Notes: a model not told the origin generated them from the letters alone. A stretch of 41,664 nt of DNA from Bordetella parapertussis (GCA_945897365.1 CAMDFD010000022.1:1-41664), one strand, 5' to 3'; shown: positions 23,012 to 32,355, numbered from the stretch's first letter. Program-made: numbers and translations.

Positions 23012-24673
23012 CTACAACACCCCCACCAACTCCCCAGCCGCCCGTTCCGTTAACACCACCTCCACCGCAATATGTGCCCGCGTCAATCCCACAAATAACT
23101 TCCGTTTCACGCCCTCATCGAGCTCTGCAAAATCCACCTCGGTCAAGACGATCCCGGCGGCACTTTGGCCTTTAAAGCGATAGACCGAATCTACCAGTAA
23201 CTCACCCTCTGTCCAGAGCGCATCCCCGGCCTTTGAGTATTTGCCCGTGGGGCGCCTGAGCGACCAATCCCCAAGCAAAGGTGTCTGAACCAAGACCGAG
23301 TTCATCAGTCCGCGCCAGCTGACCAAGGCGATATCAGAGAGTGCGATACCCAGCGATAGCAGATGTTTCACCGCGGCTTCGGTTTGACGTCGAAGCTGCG
23401 CCTCGGTCGTGTAGGTGCGAAAATTGGGCACTTCGCCTTCATAGGCCGAGCGCGCTTCGATCGGTGCATGCGAGAGCTTGAGGGCGTTGAGGACCTGGCA
23501 GACTTGGCGGGGTGTGCGGAAATTGTCCTGACAGTGGACCGTCACGACATCCGACAGCTCAAACTCGTCGCGCGGGTAGAGGCGTTGGGCTGCATCCTCT
23601 AGCAAATAAATACGGCCATCCTCAGAGAGTTGCGGTAACAAGCTCGCCACCCAGTCCGGTTCAAAATCCTGTCCCTCGTCGATGATGATCAGCTGATAGC
23701 GACCTTGAAGCTCTGGGGTCGCCTCGACCGCTTCCTTATACTCAGCACTGAGCGTGTCGTACAAACCCTGAGCACCAAAATCCGGCTCACCCACATGCCG
23801 GCGGTGATGGTCCACACAGAGTTCATGAAAACTCGCGACTTGGGCGCGCGTGGGGGCGAGTTGCGTGATGTGATCAGCGAGTGCGCGGTTGTAACAAACA
23901 TAAAGACTGCGTTGCGAGTCCGCAGCGGCATCTTGTAACAAACGTAAGGCCAGTTGCGTTTTACCCGAACCCGCCGTTGCTTGAATCCTCAGCACACCTG
24001 AGGGTGTATCGATACGCGGCACCCAAGTGGCCAGACCATCGGCCAGTCGCAGAGTGGTCTGACGCAGCTGCGCGCCCAAAACCCGGAGATCAGGCGTGAC
24101 TTTAAACTCGTTACACAGAAACTGCCGCAGTGCTGTGAGCGAACTGGAATCAGAGGTCCCACCTACGCCTGCACCCACACCCCCACCGCTTATCAACGCT
24201 TCCATCACAAACGAACCCAGCTGCGCAAATCCCGTTGCATCCACAATCCGCTCGGGCGGAATACCGACCACGTGCTGTCCCTCGACCCTAAAGTCCGGCA
24301 GCACCAGACAGTTGGTCACCACCGCACGCAGACCGGCTTGTTGCAGGCGACTGACCATGGCGGCATGCTGGACCTTGAGTTGACGGCCCACGTCCTTGCT
24401 GCCTTCTTTGTACATTTTGAACATCACGCCGTTGGTCATCTCGACCGCACCGGACTTGATTTCCAGTAACAAAATATTACCTGTTGGTCCTAGTACCACC
24501 AGATCGATCTCGCCATGCCGATCGCGGCCTTCGTGCACCGTGTGCCACGGCACGCTATGAAAAATCTCATAGCCTTCGGAGAGTGATTGCTCAAGCACCC
24601 GCAGCACATCGAGCTCGCGTTGCAAGCCCGTGACTGGTATTGAAGGTGGCATGGAAGGGTATAGGACAGCCAT
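23012..24673 (-). CDS. NERD-domain UvrD/Rep-type helicase
   Basis: A 553-residue protein. The N-terminal NERD nuclease-related domain shows GEIDLVVLG..GNILLLEIKSG (Asp57, Glu71, Lys73), the PD-(D/E)xK pattern. A superfamily 1 helicase core follows: Walker A ATAGSGKTQ (about residues 235-243), Walker B IIIDEGQDFEPDW, VYRFKGQSAAGIVL (motif V region) and LFVGLTRAHIAV (motif VI) near the C-terminus. I chose ATG 24673 because GGAG lies 7 nt upstream; the open frame extends to 24805 with non-homologous sequence. NERD-helicases probably act in DNA repair or phage defence. It stands alone, and its C-terminal end has a decayed relative at 3935-4030. Confidence 0.85.
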   Translation of the reverse strand: MAVLYPSMPPSIPVTGLQRELDVLRVLEQSLSEGYEIFHSVPWHTVHEGRDRHGEIDLVVLGPTGNILLLEIKSGAVEMTNGVMFKMYKEGSKDVGRQLKVQHAAMVSRLQQAGLRAVVTNCLVLPDFRVEGQHVVGIPPERIVDATGFAQLGSFVMEALISGGGVGAGVGGTSDSSSLTALRQFLCNEFKVTPDLRVLGAQLRQTTLRLADGLATWVPRIDTPSGVLRIQATAGSGKTQLALRLLQDAAADSQRSLYVCYNRALADHITQLAPTRAQVASFHELCVDHHRRHVGEPDFGAQGLYDTLSAEYKEAVEATPELQGRYQLIIIDEGQDFEPDWVASLLPQLSEDGRIYLLEDAAQRLYPRDEFELSDVVTVHCQDNFRTPRQVCQVLNALKLSHAPIEARSAYEGEVPNFRTYTTEAQLRRQTEAAVKHLLSLGIALSDIALVSWRGLMNSVLVQTPLLGDWSLRRPTGKYSKAGDALWTEGELLVDSVYRFKGQSAAGIVLTEVDFAELDEGVKRKLFVGLTRAHIAVEVVLTERAAGELVGVL

Positions 24674-24898
24674 AGGGAACTCCGCATGTAACAGATCACA
24701 ACATAACGTATTTACGAGCATGAGTGCATGCTGATCTTGCTCTTGTTGAAGCTGAAAAACGCAAGACGAAAAAAGCTTCGTCCGACTAAAACAGAGGTTG
24801 AGCACTTAATATTGGCAGCTGCTTAAGGCGGTAAAATGATGTCCTAATAAGTACTCTCTGTTTACACTCAGCAGAGTCCAAGGCTTGTTAATTCAAGA
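24674..24898. other. spacer upstream of the NERD-helicase
   Basis: This holds the helicase leader and no recognisable gene or repeat. Divergent promoters for the helicase (minus) and the small ORF at 24899 (plus) would have to lie here; I could not pick a convincing hexamer pair. Confidence 0.4.
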
Positions 24899-25060
24899 AT
24901 GCGAAGTTTAATGATTTTTTTGTCCGTTCCTATGCAAATCGAATGTTGGTCCCGAATAGGCAAGATTGCCGAAGAAAACCCTGACCTGCCATTCTTCATG
25001 ATCCTTGAGATTTTGATCGCTGATCGAGAAGCGATCGTTGGCGAGTACGCGTTCAGCTGA
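24899..25060 (+). CDS. small ORF coupled to the nucleotidyltransferase fragment, function unknown
   Basis: A 53-codon frame ending ILIADREAIVGEYAFS with its TGA overlapping the ATG of the next fragment (TGATG), an arrangement typical of two-gene toxin-antitoxin or MNT modules. The C-terminal half (KIAEENPDLPFFMILEIL) is protein-like but I do not recognise a family. It may be the tail of a longer, decayed partner gene. Confidence 0.3.
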   Translation: MRSLMIFLSVPMQIECWSRIGKIAEENPDLPFFMILEILIADREAIVGEYAFS

Positions 25061-25194
25061 TGCGTTTAAGCCATAGTCAGTTAGCCAAAATTATTCAAAC
25101 GACGACTGCCGTCGCTGGGCCTTTTGCGCGTGTGTCGATCTATGGCTCTAGGTTGGATGAACGGGCTGCCTTTCAGGCTGCTGGTGTGTCGTAG
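25060..25194 (+). pseudogene. N-terminal fragment of a MNT-type nucleotidyltransferase
   Basis: MRLSHSQLAKIIQTTTAV through VSIYGSRLDERA matches the start of minimal nucleotidyltransferases, whose GSRxDD..RGGDxDL motif carries the catalytic aspartates. Here the similarity ends right after GSRLDERA (about 25165), before the GDxDL part, where the G+C-rich oxygenase gene begins on the other strand. The last nine codons are readthrough into that gene. It is not functional. Confidence 0.65.
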
Positions 25195-26183
25195 TTACGG
25201 TTGCGATACCAAGTCTTGTATTCTGGATAGCTGATCGGCTCGTAACGCGAGGGGTTGTCCGGGCTCTTGCAGGTCGATAGGCACTCCATGCGGAAGTCGT
25301 AGTGGCAGTCCATGAAGAACGGGATGGCATAACGCTCATGCCCCGAACGGTTCACAACGCGGTGGGGCGTGGCCATGAACCGGTCATTGCTCCAGCGCCG
25401 GAGCAGGTCGCCCCCATTCACCAGGAAGCTGCCAGGCAGTGTGGGGACGTCCACCCAATTGCCGTTGGGCATCCGCACCGAGAGGCCCTGCACCTTGTTG
25501 TCCGGCAACAGCGTCATGAAGCTGGTGTCGGTGTGAGGAGCGAGGCCGAATTCATTATCTTGGACTACTTCCTGCGCGGGGTAGTGCGACAAGCGAAGCG
25601 CATAAGTCGGCTCGCGGAAAGCTTCGTCGAAGTAGTTCGTAGGCAGGTCGAGGGCGACGGCATAGAGTGGCATCAGCTTGCGGCCGAGCTGCTCCATCGT
25701 ATTCACATAGGCCATCACGTCTTCGCGAAAACCGGGCAGGCCGTCTGGCCAGCGATTTAGCACACGAAAAGGCTTCTTCGCCACGACGTCCGGGTGGTCC
25801 GGCGCGAGCTGGCGATTGATGAAGAACGCCTCGTTCAGGTTGGGTTTGTTGTTGGTGTTGATGGCCGAGTGACGCACGGTTGCGCCTTGCATCGGAAGAT
25901 AGCCCACGATGTTCTCGTCGATCTTCAACCGCAGCTTCACATCGAGCGGCTGCGCATGGAAGCGCTCGGCCGCCTGAAAGGTGTGCTCGACCAGCTTCTG
26001 CGGCACACCGTGATTGACGATGAAGTAGAAGCCGACGTTTTCCATCGCATAGCGCAGCTGTTCTGCAGTGCTCTCGAGCGAGCGGGGAGCGCCCGCGAGG
26101 TACGGCCCCAGGTCGATAACGGGGATCTCATCCTTGGCTTCGGGACGAATCGGGTTCAAGGTGGGAGCTAGGTTGTTTGTCAT
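25173..26183 (-). CDS. isopenicillin-N-synthase-like 2-oxoglutarate/Fe(II) oxygenase
   Basis: A 336-residue member of the isopenicillin N synthase-like dioxygenase family. The N-terminal DIOX_N pattern IPVIDLGPYL..A...VGFYFIVNHGVP is at residues 20-61. The iron ligands are His217, Asp219 (APHTDTSFMTLL) and His274 (ATPHRVVN), with Arg284 in ERYAIPFF for the co-substrate. The family oxidises small metabolites; the substrate here is unknown. ATG 26183 has AAGGAG about 10 nt upstream; the frame extends to 26225 only by overlap with the Bug gene's end. It forms a G+C-rich pair with the upstream Bug receptor. Confidence 0.88.
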   Translation of the reverse strand: MTNNLAPTLNPIRPEAKDEIPVIDLGPYLAGAPRSLESTAEQLRYAMENVGFYFIVNHGVPQKLVEHTFQAAERFHAQPLDVKLRLKIDENIVGYLPMQGATVRHSAINTNNKPNLNEAFFINRQLAPDHPDVVAKKPFRVLNRWPDGLPGFREDVMAYVNTMEQLGRKLMPLYAVALDLPTNYFDEAFREPTYALRLSHYPAQEVVQDNEFGLAPHTDTSFMTLLPDNKVQGLSVRMPNGNWVDVPTLPGSFLVNGGDLLRRWSNDRFMATPHRVVNRSGHERYAIPFFMDCHYDFRMECLSTCKSPDNPSRYEPISYPEYKTWYRNRNYDTPAA

Positions 26184-26221
26184 GGGGCAGAGTCTCCTTC
26201 TGATGCGTCCGGTCGAGGGCA

Positions 26222-27202
26222 TCAAGTTTTGGCTGCGAGGCCAAGGCGAGTGATGGTAGCCTTCTCCTGCAGGTAGGCCTCCTGCGCAAACCGCGTGTAT
26301 TGCTCCGGGTTCATGAGGATCTGCGGCTGGTCATATCGATCGAGCAGCGTCTTCACACCCGGATCGCTCATGCCTAGTAGGAAGGCGTTGTACAGTTGAT
26401 TGACGATGGCTGGGTCCATACCCTTCGGGCCGGCGATGCCATAGGGCGAGTCAGTAAAGAAGTCGAAGCCGGACTCGCGCACGGTCGGAACGTCCGGCCA
26501 ACGGGTCGTGCGCTTGCTGCCATACGTCATGAGAAGGCGAGCCTTCCCCGCATCGACGTGCGGCGCCCACGTCGATGCTGAGCTGTGGGCCATCACCTGC
26601 CCCCCCAGCATAGCCTGGAGGCCGTCGGTGTCGCCTTTGTAAGGGATGTGCAGCAGCTGGACGCCGGCCCGGTACGAAAACTCTTCCATGGCGAGGTGGC
26701 CGCTGATGCCGATGCCCGACGTTGCGTAGCTGAATTTGCCGGGGTTCGCTCGGGCGAATTCCACCAAGTCCTTCACTGACTTGATTGGCGAGTCGGCCGC
26801 TACGACGAGGCCGAAAACGAAACCAGCCAGCCCAATGATATAACTGAAATCCTGCAGCGGATTGAACGCGGTCTTTTGCATGTGCGGCTGGCGAAAGATA
26901 GCGACCGACATCTGCGACAGCGTGTAGCCGTCCGGCGCGGCCTTGAGCAGCTCGTTGGGGCCGAGCATGCCGCCTGCGCCCGGCTTGTTCTCGACAATAA
27001 TCGAGGTGTTGAGCGTCTTCGCAGCGCTGGCGGCCAAAGCACGGATGATGACGTCTCCGCCGCTGCCAGCCGTCCAGGGATAGATGAGCTTGATGGTGCG
27101 CGAAGGAAACGCCTGCGCGGCCACGAAGGACGGCACAGTGATAGTCGCGGCGCTGGCGAGGGCGCACTTGAGCAGCTGGCGACGGTTGAGACGGTAGGTC
27201 AT
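26222..27202 (-). CDS. Bug-family tripartite tricarboxylate transporter receptor
   Basis: A 326-residue periplasmic solute-binding protein of the Bug/TctC family (PF03401). The N-terminus RRQLLKCALASAATITVPSF resembles a twin-arginine or Sec signal ending near VAAQA. Family motifs follow: IKLIYPWTAGSGGDVIIRAL, VENKPGAGGMLGPNELLKAAPDGYT, and a C-terminal region ending at ATITRLGLA. Bug proteins bind carboxylates or amides, and many have no adjacent TctAB membrane components, as here. It is probably co-transcribed with the downstream oxygenase, suggesting uptake and oxidation of one substrate. Confidence 0.9.
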   Translation of the reverse strand: MTYRLNRRQLLKCALASAATITVPSFVAAQAFPSRTIKLIYPWTAGSGGDVIIRALAASAAKTLNTSIIVENKPGAGGMLGPNELLKAAPDGYTLSQMSVAIFRQPHMQKTAFNPLQDFSYIIGLAGFVFGLVVAADSPIKSVKDLVEFARANPGKFSYATSGIGISGHLAMEEFSYRAGVQLLHIPYKGDTDGLQAMLGGQVMAHSSASTWAPHVDAGKARLLMTYGSKRTTRWPDVPTVRESGFDFFTDSPYGIAGPKGMDPAIVNQLYNAFLLGMSDPGVKTLLDRYDQPQILMNPEQYTRFAQEAYLQEKATITRLGLAAKT

Positions 27203-27518
27203 AGCGTGCTCTCTCTAGTGGATGTGTAGGGGTAACTTAACGCCTTTTGAGATGCCTGTCCATTGCAAAGAGCGCAGTCACCCTTAAAGTTGTGTTAACA
27301 GGCCCATACGGCGCCAGATGCTTTCGCAATAGCGTGAGGTTTACGCTGGCGTGCGCCGTATCTCCCCCGCAGGGACCGGTACTTTTGGGGATTGAATGAA
27401 TTTCATATCGAGAAGTGGTTCCGAGAGAGATTTATCGCATAGACTTAGTCAATAGTCTGGAGTCTGGATTACTTGTAGCAGAGCTTTAGTTCAAACCAAT
27501 AGCTTGAGAGGAAACAGA
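27203..27518. other. divergent intergenic region
   Basis: It separates the minus-strand Bug gene from the plus-strand hydrolase. It contains a 54-bp imperfect hairpin (27307-27360) and no gene that I can support. Confidence 0.5.
27307..27360. repeat. imperfect hairpin in the Bug-hydrolase spacer
   Basis: TACGGCG-CCAG on the left (27307-27317) pairs with CTGG (27346-27349) and CGCCGTA (27354-27360), with a four-base bulge (27350-27353) and a 28-base loop that could fold further. There is no T-tract, so a regulatory or element-end role is as likely as termination. Confidence 0.5.
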
Positions 27519-28595
27519 ATGAAAATTTTCAACGCCCGTATGTTTCTCAGTTTGTTCTGTTTGTTTGCGTTTGTGCTTGGAGCCGACAAGGCAAGCGCTC
27601 AACCGTATCCAGACCAACAGCAGGGGGTATGGATCGCCAAAAATTTTCAGTTTCACACGGGCGAAGTATTTCCAGAGCTCAGGCTCGGATACACCACGCT
27701 CGGCAAGCCCACAGGGATCCCCGTGCTGGTACTGCATGGCACCACGGGGACCGGTTCTGGCATGATCACAAATAAGAATTTTTCTGGTGAGCTGTTTGGT
27801 CCTGGGCAGCCGCTGGATGCAAACAAGTACTACATCATTCTGCCAGATGCAATTGGAGTTGGACGATCCAGTAAACCCTCGGACGGACTACGCGCTAAAT
27901 TTCCCAAGTACAACTATGACGACATGGTGACTGCGCAGTATCGGTTGGTGACTGAAGGGCTTGGTGTAAAGCATTTACGTCTGGTCATCGGTAATTCCAT
28001 GGGTGGTATGCAAACGTGGCTTTGGGGCATCAAGTATCCGGACTTTATGGATACGCTGGTTCCCATGGCGGCGACACCCTCCGCCATGTCTGGTCGTAAC
28101 TGGATGATGCGCCGACTCATTATCGACATGATCCGGCGTGATCCGGAATGGATGGACGGTAACTACACCACACAGCCTAAAAGTCTTCAATTTGCCTCCG
28201 TGTTTTTTAACGTAGGCACGAGTGGAGGCGAACAGAGTTTGTACCGCTTAGCACCCACGCGCAAACAAGCGGACGAGCTACTAGATAGACGGCTGACGGC
28301 TGGATTCAAAGCTGATGCGAACGACAACCTTTATCAATGGGAATCCTCTGGCGACTTCGATCCCGCAGCTCATGTAGAAAAAATCAAGGCCCGCGTACTG
28401 GCTATTAATTCAGAGGACGATGAGCGCAACCCGCCGTCGCTAGGGTTAATGAACAAAATCCTACCTCGTATTCCAGACGCGAAGCTTTATCTCATCCCGG
28501 CGAGTCCGCAAACGTCAGGGCATGGGACTACGGGGCAGGCAAAGTGGTGGAAAGAGCAGGTTGACGCGTTGCTTAAGGATGCTCCAACGAAGTAG
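27519..28595 (+). CDS. exported alpha/beta hydrolase, homoserine acetyltransferase (MetX)-like
   Basis: A 358-residue protein with a signal peptide cleaved near KASAQ (residue 28). The core resembles MetX-type alpha/beta hydrolases: LGYTTLGKP, VLVLHGTTGTG, YYIILPDAIGVGRSSKPSDGL, the nucleophile elbow VIGNSMGGMQTW, an acid near NSEDDERNPP and a histidine in SGHGTTGQA. True homoserine acetyltransferases are cytoplasmic, so a periplasmic hydrolase or acyl-transfer role is more likely. ATG 27519 has GAGAGG 7 nt upstream. It converges on the large hydrolase at 28667. Confidence 0.85.
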   Translation: MKIFNARMFLSLFCLFAFVLGADKASAQPYPDQQQGVWIAKNFQFHTGEVFPELRLGYTTLGKPTGIPVLVLHGTTGTGSGMITNKNFSGELFGPGQPLDANKYYIILPDAIGVGRSSKPSDGLRAKFPKYNYDDMVTAQYRLVTEGLGVKHLRLVIGNSMGGMQTWLWGIKYPDFMDTLVPMAATPSAMSGRNWMMRRLIIDMIRRDPEWMDGNYTTQPKSLQFASVFFNVGTSGGEQSLYRLAPTRKQADELLDRRLTAGFKADANDNLYQWESSGDFDPAAHVEKIKARVLAINSEDDERNPPSLGLMNKILPRIPDAKLYLIPASPQTSGHGTTGQAKWWKEQVDALLKDAPTK

Positions 28596-28666
28596 TCGAC
28601 CCTACTGCGCGAGAGCTGGAGTCTTGACGTTGACAACTCCTTGCAAGTCAGAATTGACATTTCTAG

Positions 28667-30619
28667 TCATTTGATCTGTGACAGTGTGTCGGCTTGCGCG
28701 CGTTCTACATTTCTTTCGGCGTCTTCCGCCAACAAAATACGTTCTTTGATATAACGCTGTGAAGTTGCTCTGACTGCATCGACGTAGGCTTGAGAAGAGC
28801 CATATCGTTCTTCAACTGAAAGCCTGGGATCATTTTTTTCCAGTCGCTGCGCCTTGGTGAGGGCAAAGGGTGAGGCCGCTCCCTGCAAGGGGAAGAGGTT
28901 GCCTGGTCCATAGCCTTCGGCACGCGGATTCCATCCGGTGTAGCTGGCCTTAGGGACAGCCAACGGTAAGGGTCTAATGCCAGCAACGGACATGCCATCC
29001 GAGTCTGCCAGTGGTACCAAAACTTCATAACGTCCTAAAACCTTGGGCGGCAACTGACTATGGTCAGATAAATAAGCACTTGTGTATAAGGCTTCGTAGG
29101 GCAAGGTGGGCAAGTTGTGCGGTACTGCATTGGCTGCGGGTACCAACGTGCCCTGAGAGCGCATAGGGACTCGACTCGATGGAGGCTCAGCACCAGTGGT
29201 GATCCATTCATTCAGCGCTTGCAGCAAGGCGCGCATGGGCTGACCAGCGTGCAACGGGTTGACAGGCAGCGCCATGGTTTTTCTTGTTTGATCAACTGCA
29301 CCTGGGGCTGTGAAATGGGGTGTGCCTGCAATCATGTAGGCTCGGACATTGGTGGGCAAGTCGATGTGATTACCAGAAGGGTCCGTTACCAACAGTGATG
29401 CTCTTGCACCCCACCATTCATGCTCACTGTCGGTCTGCATGACTTTGGGACAAGTTTGTGTTTGGCGGCATTTGAGTAGTAAACCATCTTGCTGACCTGA
29501 GAAGGGGTCGGTCATGACCTCATAGGTAAAGGGAAATAAATCAATTTGCCAGCCAGGGTCTTGCGGATGTCGAGCGTTTCGACTGGGTTTACCAAATCTG
29601 TAGTTGGTCGCCATTTTGCGAGTGCCTGCAACATGGGGCATGATTCCCTCAAAGACCGTTTTCCCATTCAAGTCTTCGTTAAAGCCTAGCCATAAAAAGT
29701 CACGCAAAAATCTGCCTGATTGCGACACACCAAAACCAATGGCACGTTGCACGGTGATGGCACCATTGAGTGCAAGAGGATTAGCAGGTGAATTGTTTGT
29801 TTTTAAAAATGAACTGACATCACGTGCCATGGCAAAGCCCATGCCATGGAGTACTGGATCCTTGGCTGCATAGGTGATTTCATAAATTGCGCCGGCATCA
29901 AAACCTTTAGGCCTTGAAATTTCAATATTTTGTGGGCCAGTCACTTTGACCGTCAAGTCTGGAGGGGTTTCGCGCGTGTTTGTCCAGATAGCTCGAACAG
30001 TAGCCTTGACGCTAGAGGGGTTTTCAATCAGAGCGGTGAGTTGGACCTTGATTGGATTGGTCAAGTGATCAAATTGAAACTCATCGCGTACGGAGCCTTG
30101 AATGCCTTCGGCCGAAGGTGCTTTCATGGTCAATGATTGTGGTCCGGATGGGATGTCACCTTGCCAGCCAATCCAGGCCATGGTGTATCCCTGTCGATGC
30201 AAGTAAGCAATGCCAGCATCTTGCGCTTTCACTGCATGATTAGCGCCAGGCTGAGGTACGTCGTCAAACAGTTGAGGTGCTAATTTACGGCCTCTGTTGG
30301 GTATATCCACCAGTAGCGTTTTATTGCCTGCTTGCGGGTCTGTGGGTTGAAGCAAAACCACATCGGCAGATGCTTCGACTAGACCCTTCGCATTTTTAGG
30401 CGCGAAACTTAAGTCGGCGATGACTGCATTACGCTTGTCGTTCGGGTCAAGTGCGATCACCGCTTTTGCTTTTATAACTGTGTAGGTACCAACATTTGGA
30501 AATACACGTCCCTCAAACGCAAGCGCTTTTTCTGTTATGTCGAAACGAATGACCTCTGCATTGGCAGTGAATGTGGCGGCCAACGTTGCAGCCAGTACCG
30601 TGAGAATTTTAATTTTCAT
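28667..30619 (-). CDS. exported alpha/beta-hydrolase-domain protein (Abhydrolase_10 type)
   Basis: A 650-residue protein with a signal peptide ending near TANAE (residue 22). It matches the large secreted alpha/beta hydrolase domain family (PF20091): VPNRGRK-like VDIPNRGRKLAPQLFDD, YTMAWIGWQGD, the nucleophile region IGFGVSQSGRFLRDFLWLGFNED, and HVAGTRK. No substrate is assigned to most members; esters of natural polymers or terpenoids are typical guesses. It begins 117 bp after the ureohydrolase gene ends on the same strand and converges on the MetX-like gene. Confidence 0.85.
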   Translation of the reverse strand: MKIKILTVLAATLAATFTANAEVIRFDITEKALAFEGRVFPNVGTYTVIKAKAVIALDPNDKRNAVIADLSFAPKNAKGLVEASADVVLLQPTDPQAGNKTLLVDIPNRGRKLAPQLFDDVPQPGANHAVKAQDAGIAYLHRQGYTMAWIGWQGDIPSGPQSLTMKAPSAEGIQGSVRDEFQFDHLTNPIKVQLTALIENPSSVKATVRAIWTNTRETPPDLTVKVTGPQNIEISRPKGFDAGAIYEITYAAKDPVLHGMGFAMARDVSSFLKTNNSPANPLALNGAITVQRAIGFGVSQSGRFLRDFLWLGFNEDLNGKTVFEGIMPHVAGTRKMATNYRFGKPSRNARHPQDPGWQIDLFPFTYEVMTDPFSGQQDGLLLKCRQTQTCPKVMQTDSEHEWWGARASLLVTDPSGNHIDLPTNVRAYMIAGTPHFTAPGAVDQTRKTMALPVNPLHAGQPMRALLQALNEWITTGAEPPSSRVPMRSQGTLVPAANAVPHNLPTLPYEALYTSAYLSDHSQLPPKVLGRYEVLVPLADSDGMSVAGIRPLPLAVPKASYTGWNPRAEGYGPGNLFPLQGAASPFALTKAQRLEKNDPRLSVEERYGSSQAYVDAVRATSQRYIKERILLAEDAERNVERAQADTLSQIK

Positions 30620-30735
30620 TCACTCATCCTTTGAAGATTCGACAAGTATTGCAGACAGACGGATCACCAGAATCCGTGCAAACCCTTAGAGAGTCGCTTA
30701 TTTCCTGATCGAGCCCCTATTACCGCCCGAGCCCC

Positions 30736-31695
30736 TTACCGATTAAAGTAACCCGCTTTGATCGACCACCCGATTAGATTCACAATCAGCCTGCCGGCTG
30801 TGACGCACGTGAGTTTGGCAGCAGTGTCTTTTGCAGGCTGAATTTCAACAATGTCCATGCCAACCACGCGGCCCTTTAGCACCAAGCCCTTGATGATTTC
30901 TCGCATTTGGATAAAGTTTAGTCCTCCCGGAGCGGGACCGTCCACCGCCGGCATGACCGTTGGGTCCATGCCATCCGCGTCGATGGAGAGATAATATTTC
31001 CCGTTGTTGGGGATTCTGTCGAGGATGGCTTTGACGCCTACCTCGTGCAGTTCATAGGCTGAAATCAGATGCGCACCGTAATCGATTGCAGCCTGATAGT
31101 CAGCAGGCCTGCCGCTACCTTGCGCTCTAAGACCAATTTGAAAAATAGAACCGACGTGTTTCATCTCTGAGGCGCGTCTGATGGGACTAGACAGGCCTTC
31201 TCGCACGCCATTGACTTCATCACGCCAGTCTAAGTGCGCGTCAATATGCACCAAGGTAATGTCTTCCAACTGATCGTAGCCACGCAAAATCGGTGTGGTG
31301 ATACCGTGATCGCCTCCTAAAATCACTGGAAGCGCACCAACCGATAGGAGTTTGCGAATCACTTGTTCAGCTTTCCTGTAATGCGCTCCTGGGTCCGTCA
31401 AATCAGGCAGCACATCACCTAGGTCAACGAGTTTGATGTCTTCTCGATGTTGAAGCAAAGGACCTTCGATATCAAAATCATAATGGCCCGGTGCACGTAC
31501 CAGACGATCCGTTATGCTTCTTATGGCCTGCGGCGCATTTGTTTGATCATTTGTAAAGCTGCGCGGACCATAGGCTGCACCGAAGGGCATGCCTAGGAAC
31601 GCAATGTCAGCCTTAAGGTTTGTCAAATCCGTCACGAGTTCCGAGTACAGCAACGTTTGGTGACCTTGACTAGGTGCAGTGGTGAGTTTGTTCAT
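30736..31695 (-). CDS. agmatinase-family ureohydrolase
   Basis: A 319-residue metallohydrolase of the arginase/agmatinase family, which removes urea from guanidino compounds with a binuclear manganese or related centre. All metal ligands are present: His130 (GGDHG), Asp152-His154-Asp156 (HIDAHLDW), and Asp239 and Asp241 (SIDADGMDPTVMPAVDGPAPGGL). Family landmarks also include GMPFGAAYGPRS at about 35-46. The substrate could be agmatine, guanidinobutyrate, guanidinopropionate or another guanidino compound; the sequence does not decide. It is the last gene of an operon with an ABC importer and a DUF1989 protein. Confidence 0.9.
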   Translation of the reverse strand: MNKLTTAPSQGHQTLLYSELVTDLTNLKADIAFLGMPFGAAYGPRSFTNDQTNAPQAIRSITDRLVRAPGHYDFDIEGPLLQHREDIKLVDLGDVLPDLTDPGAHYRKAEQVIRKLLSVGALPVILGGDHGITTPILRGYDQLEDITLVHIDAHLDWRDEVNGVREGLSSPIRRASEMKHVGSIFQIGLRAQGSGRPADYQAAIDYGAHLISAYELHEVGVKAILDRIPNNGKYYLSIDADGMDPTVMPAVDGPAPGGLNFIQMREIIKGLVLKGRVVGMDIVEIQPAKDTAAKLTCVTAGRLIVNLIGWSIKAGYFNR

Positions 31696-31734
31696 AACGT
31701 CTCTCAGAAAAAATCAACAAATAGGTAGCTTCGA

Positions 31735-32331
31735 CTAAGCGCTTTCTTTAACTTTTCGCAGTCGAATTCTGGTGGGATTGAAATTATTAGTGGGTGCCAG
31801 GTCTTGCGGACAGGCTGAGCCCACGACGATCAAATCCATCAACGCCTCCAAAACGATTTTCTGGCCGGGCAGGGCAGGTGAAATGCCTCCAGTAATCAAT
31901 CCTTTGCTATTGACCGATGTTTCCTGAAAAAGATTCAAAGGGTCAGGCAAGTACTCGTAAGGAATATTCAAGTCCTTTGTGATGTCAGCCAAATTGCATC
32001 GACAGCTTTTATGATCTGAAACGTTAAAGTCCATAGAGTAACGCATCGGATCACAAGCAGGCACACAAAAGTCGTGGATACCAACCTCGTCGCGTACAAC
32101 ACGTAACATCGGATTTCTGAGGATGGAATACAACAAATCATTTTCTTTGATGAAGGTCCTGCGCATCACGGAGCGCATGTGCGAGGGCGATAAAAATTCT
32201 TTTACTTCATCTTTCTTGAAGGCAAAGAAATCACAGACTTGGTGGCCGTCTACATTTTCTACCTCAAGTATTTCGCCTTTTAAAAGATTCATTCTGCCGG
32301 CGAAACCACCTTCAATAAGTACTTCTTCCAT
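31735..32331 (-). CDS. DUF1989 (urea carboxylase-associated family) protein
   Basis: A 198-residue DUF1989 protein (PF09347). Landmarks are GHQVCDFFAF, LSPSHMRSVMRRTFIKENDLLYS, VGIHDFCVPACDPMRY and DHKSCRCNLAD, with conserved Cys/His residues likely to bind metal. In guanidine-carboxylase operons, paired DUF1989 proteins form carboxyguanidine deiminase; here there is only one and no carboxylase. Its position between an importer and a ureohydrolase suggests a step in guanidino or amide nitrogen metabolism (inference). ATG 32331 with GGAG 8 nt upstream is preferred over the frame's first ATG at 32352. Confidence 0.85.
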   Translation of the reverse strand: MEEVLIEGGFAGRMNLLKGEILEVENVDGHQVCDFFAFKKDEVKEFLSPSHMRSVMRRTFIKENDLLYSILRNPMLRVVRDEVGIHDFCVPACDPMRYSMDFNVSDHKSCRCNLADITKDLNIPYEYLPDPLNLFQETSVNSKGLITGGISPALPGQKIVLEALMDLIVVGSACPQDLAPTNNFNPTRIRLRKVKESA

Positions 32332-32355
32332 GTTCTTCTCCAAATGTTTCATAGG

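Noticed and set aside
25173..26183. The oxygenase as the missing PhnY partner of the PhnZ-like protein
   Set aside because: It is of the isopenicillin N synthase type, lies 5 kb away in a different G+C block, and PhnY belongs to a different 2-oxoglutarate oxygenase branch.
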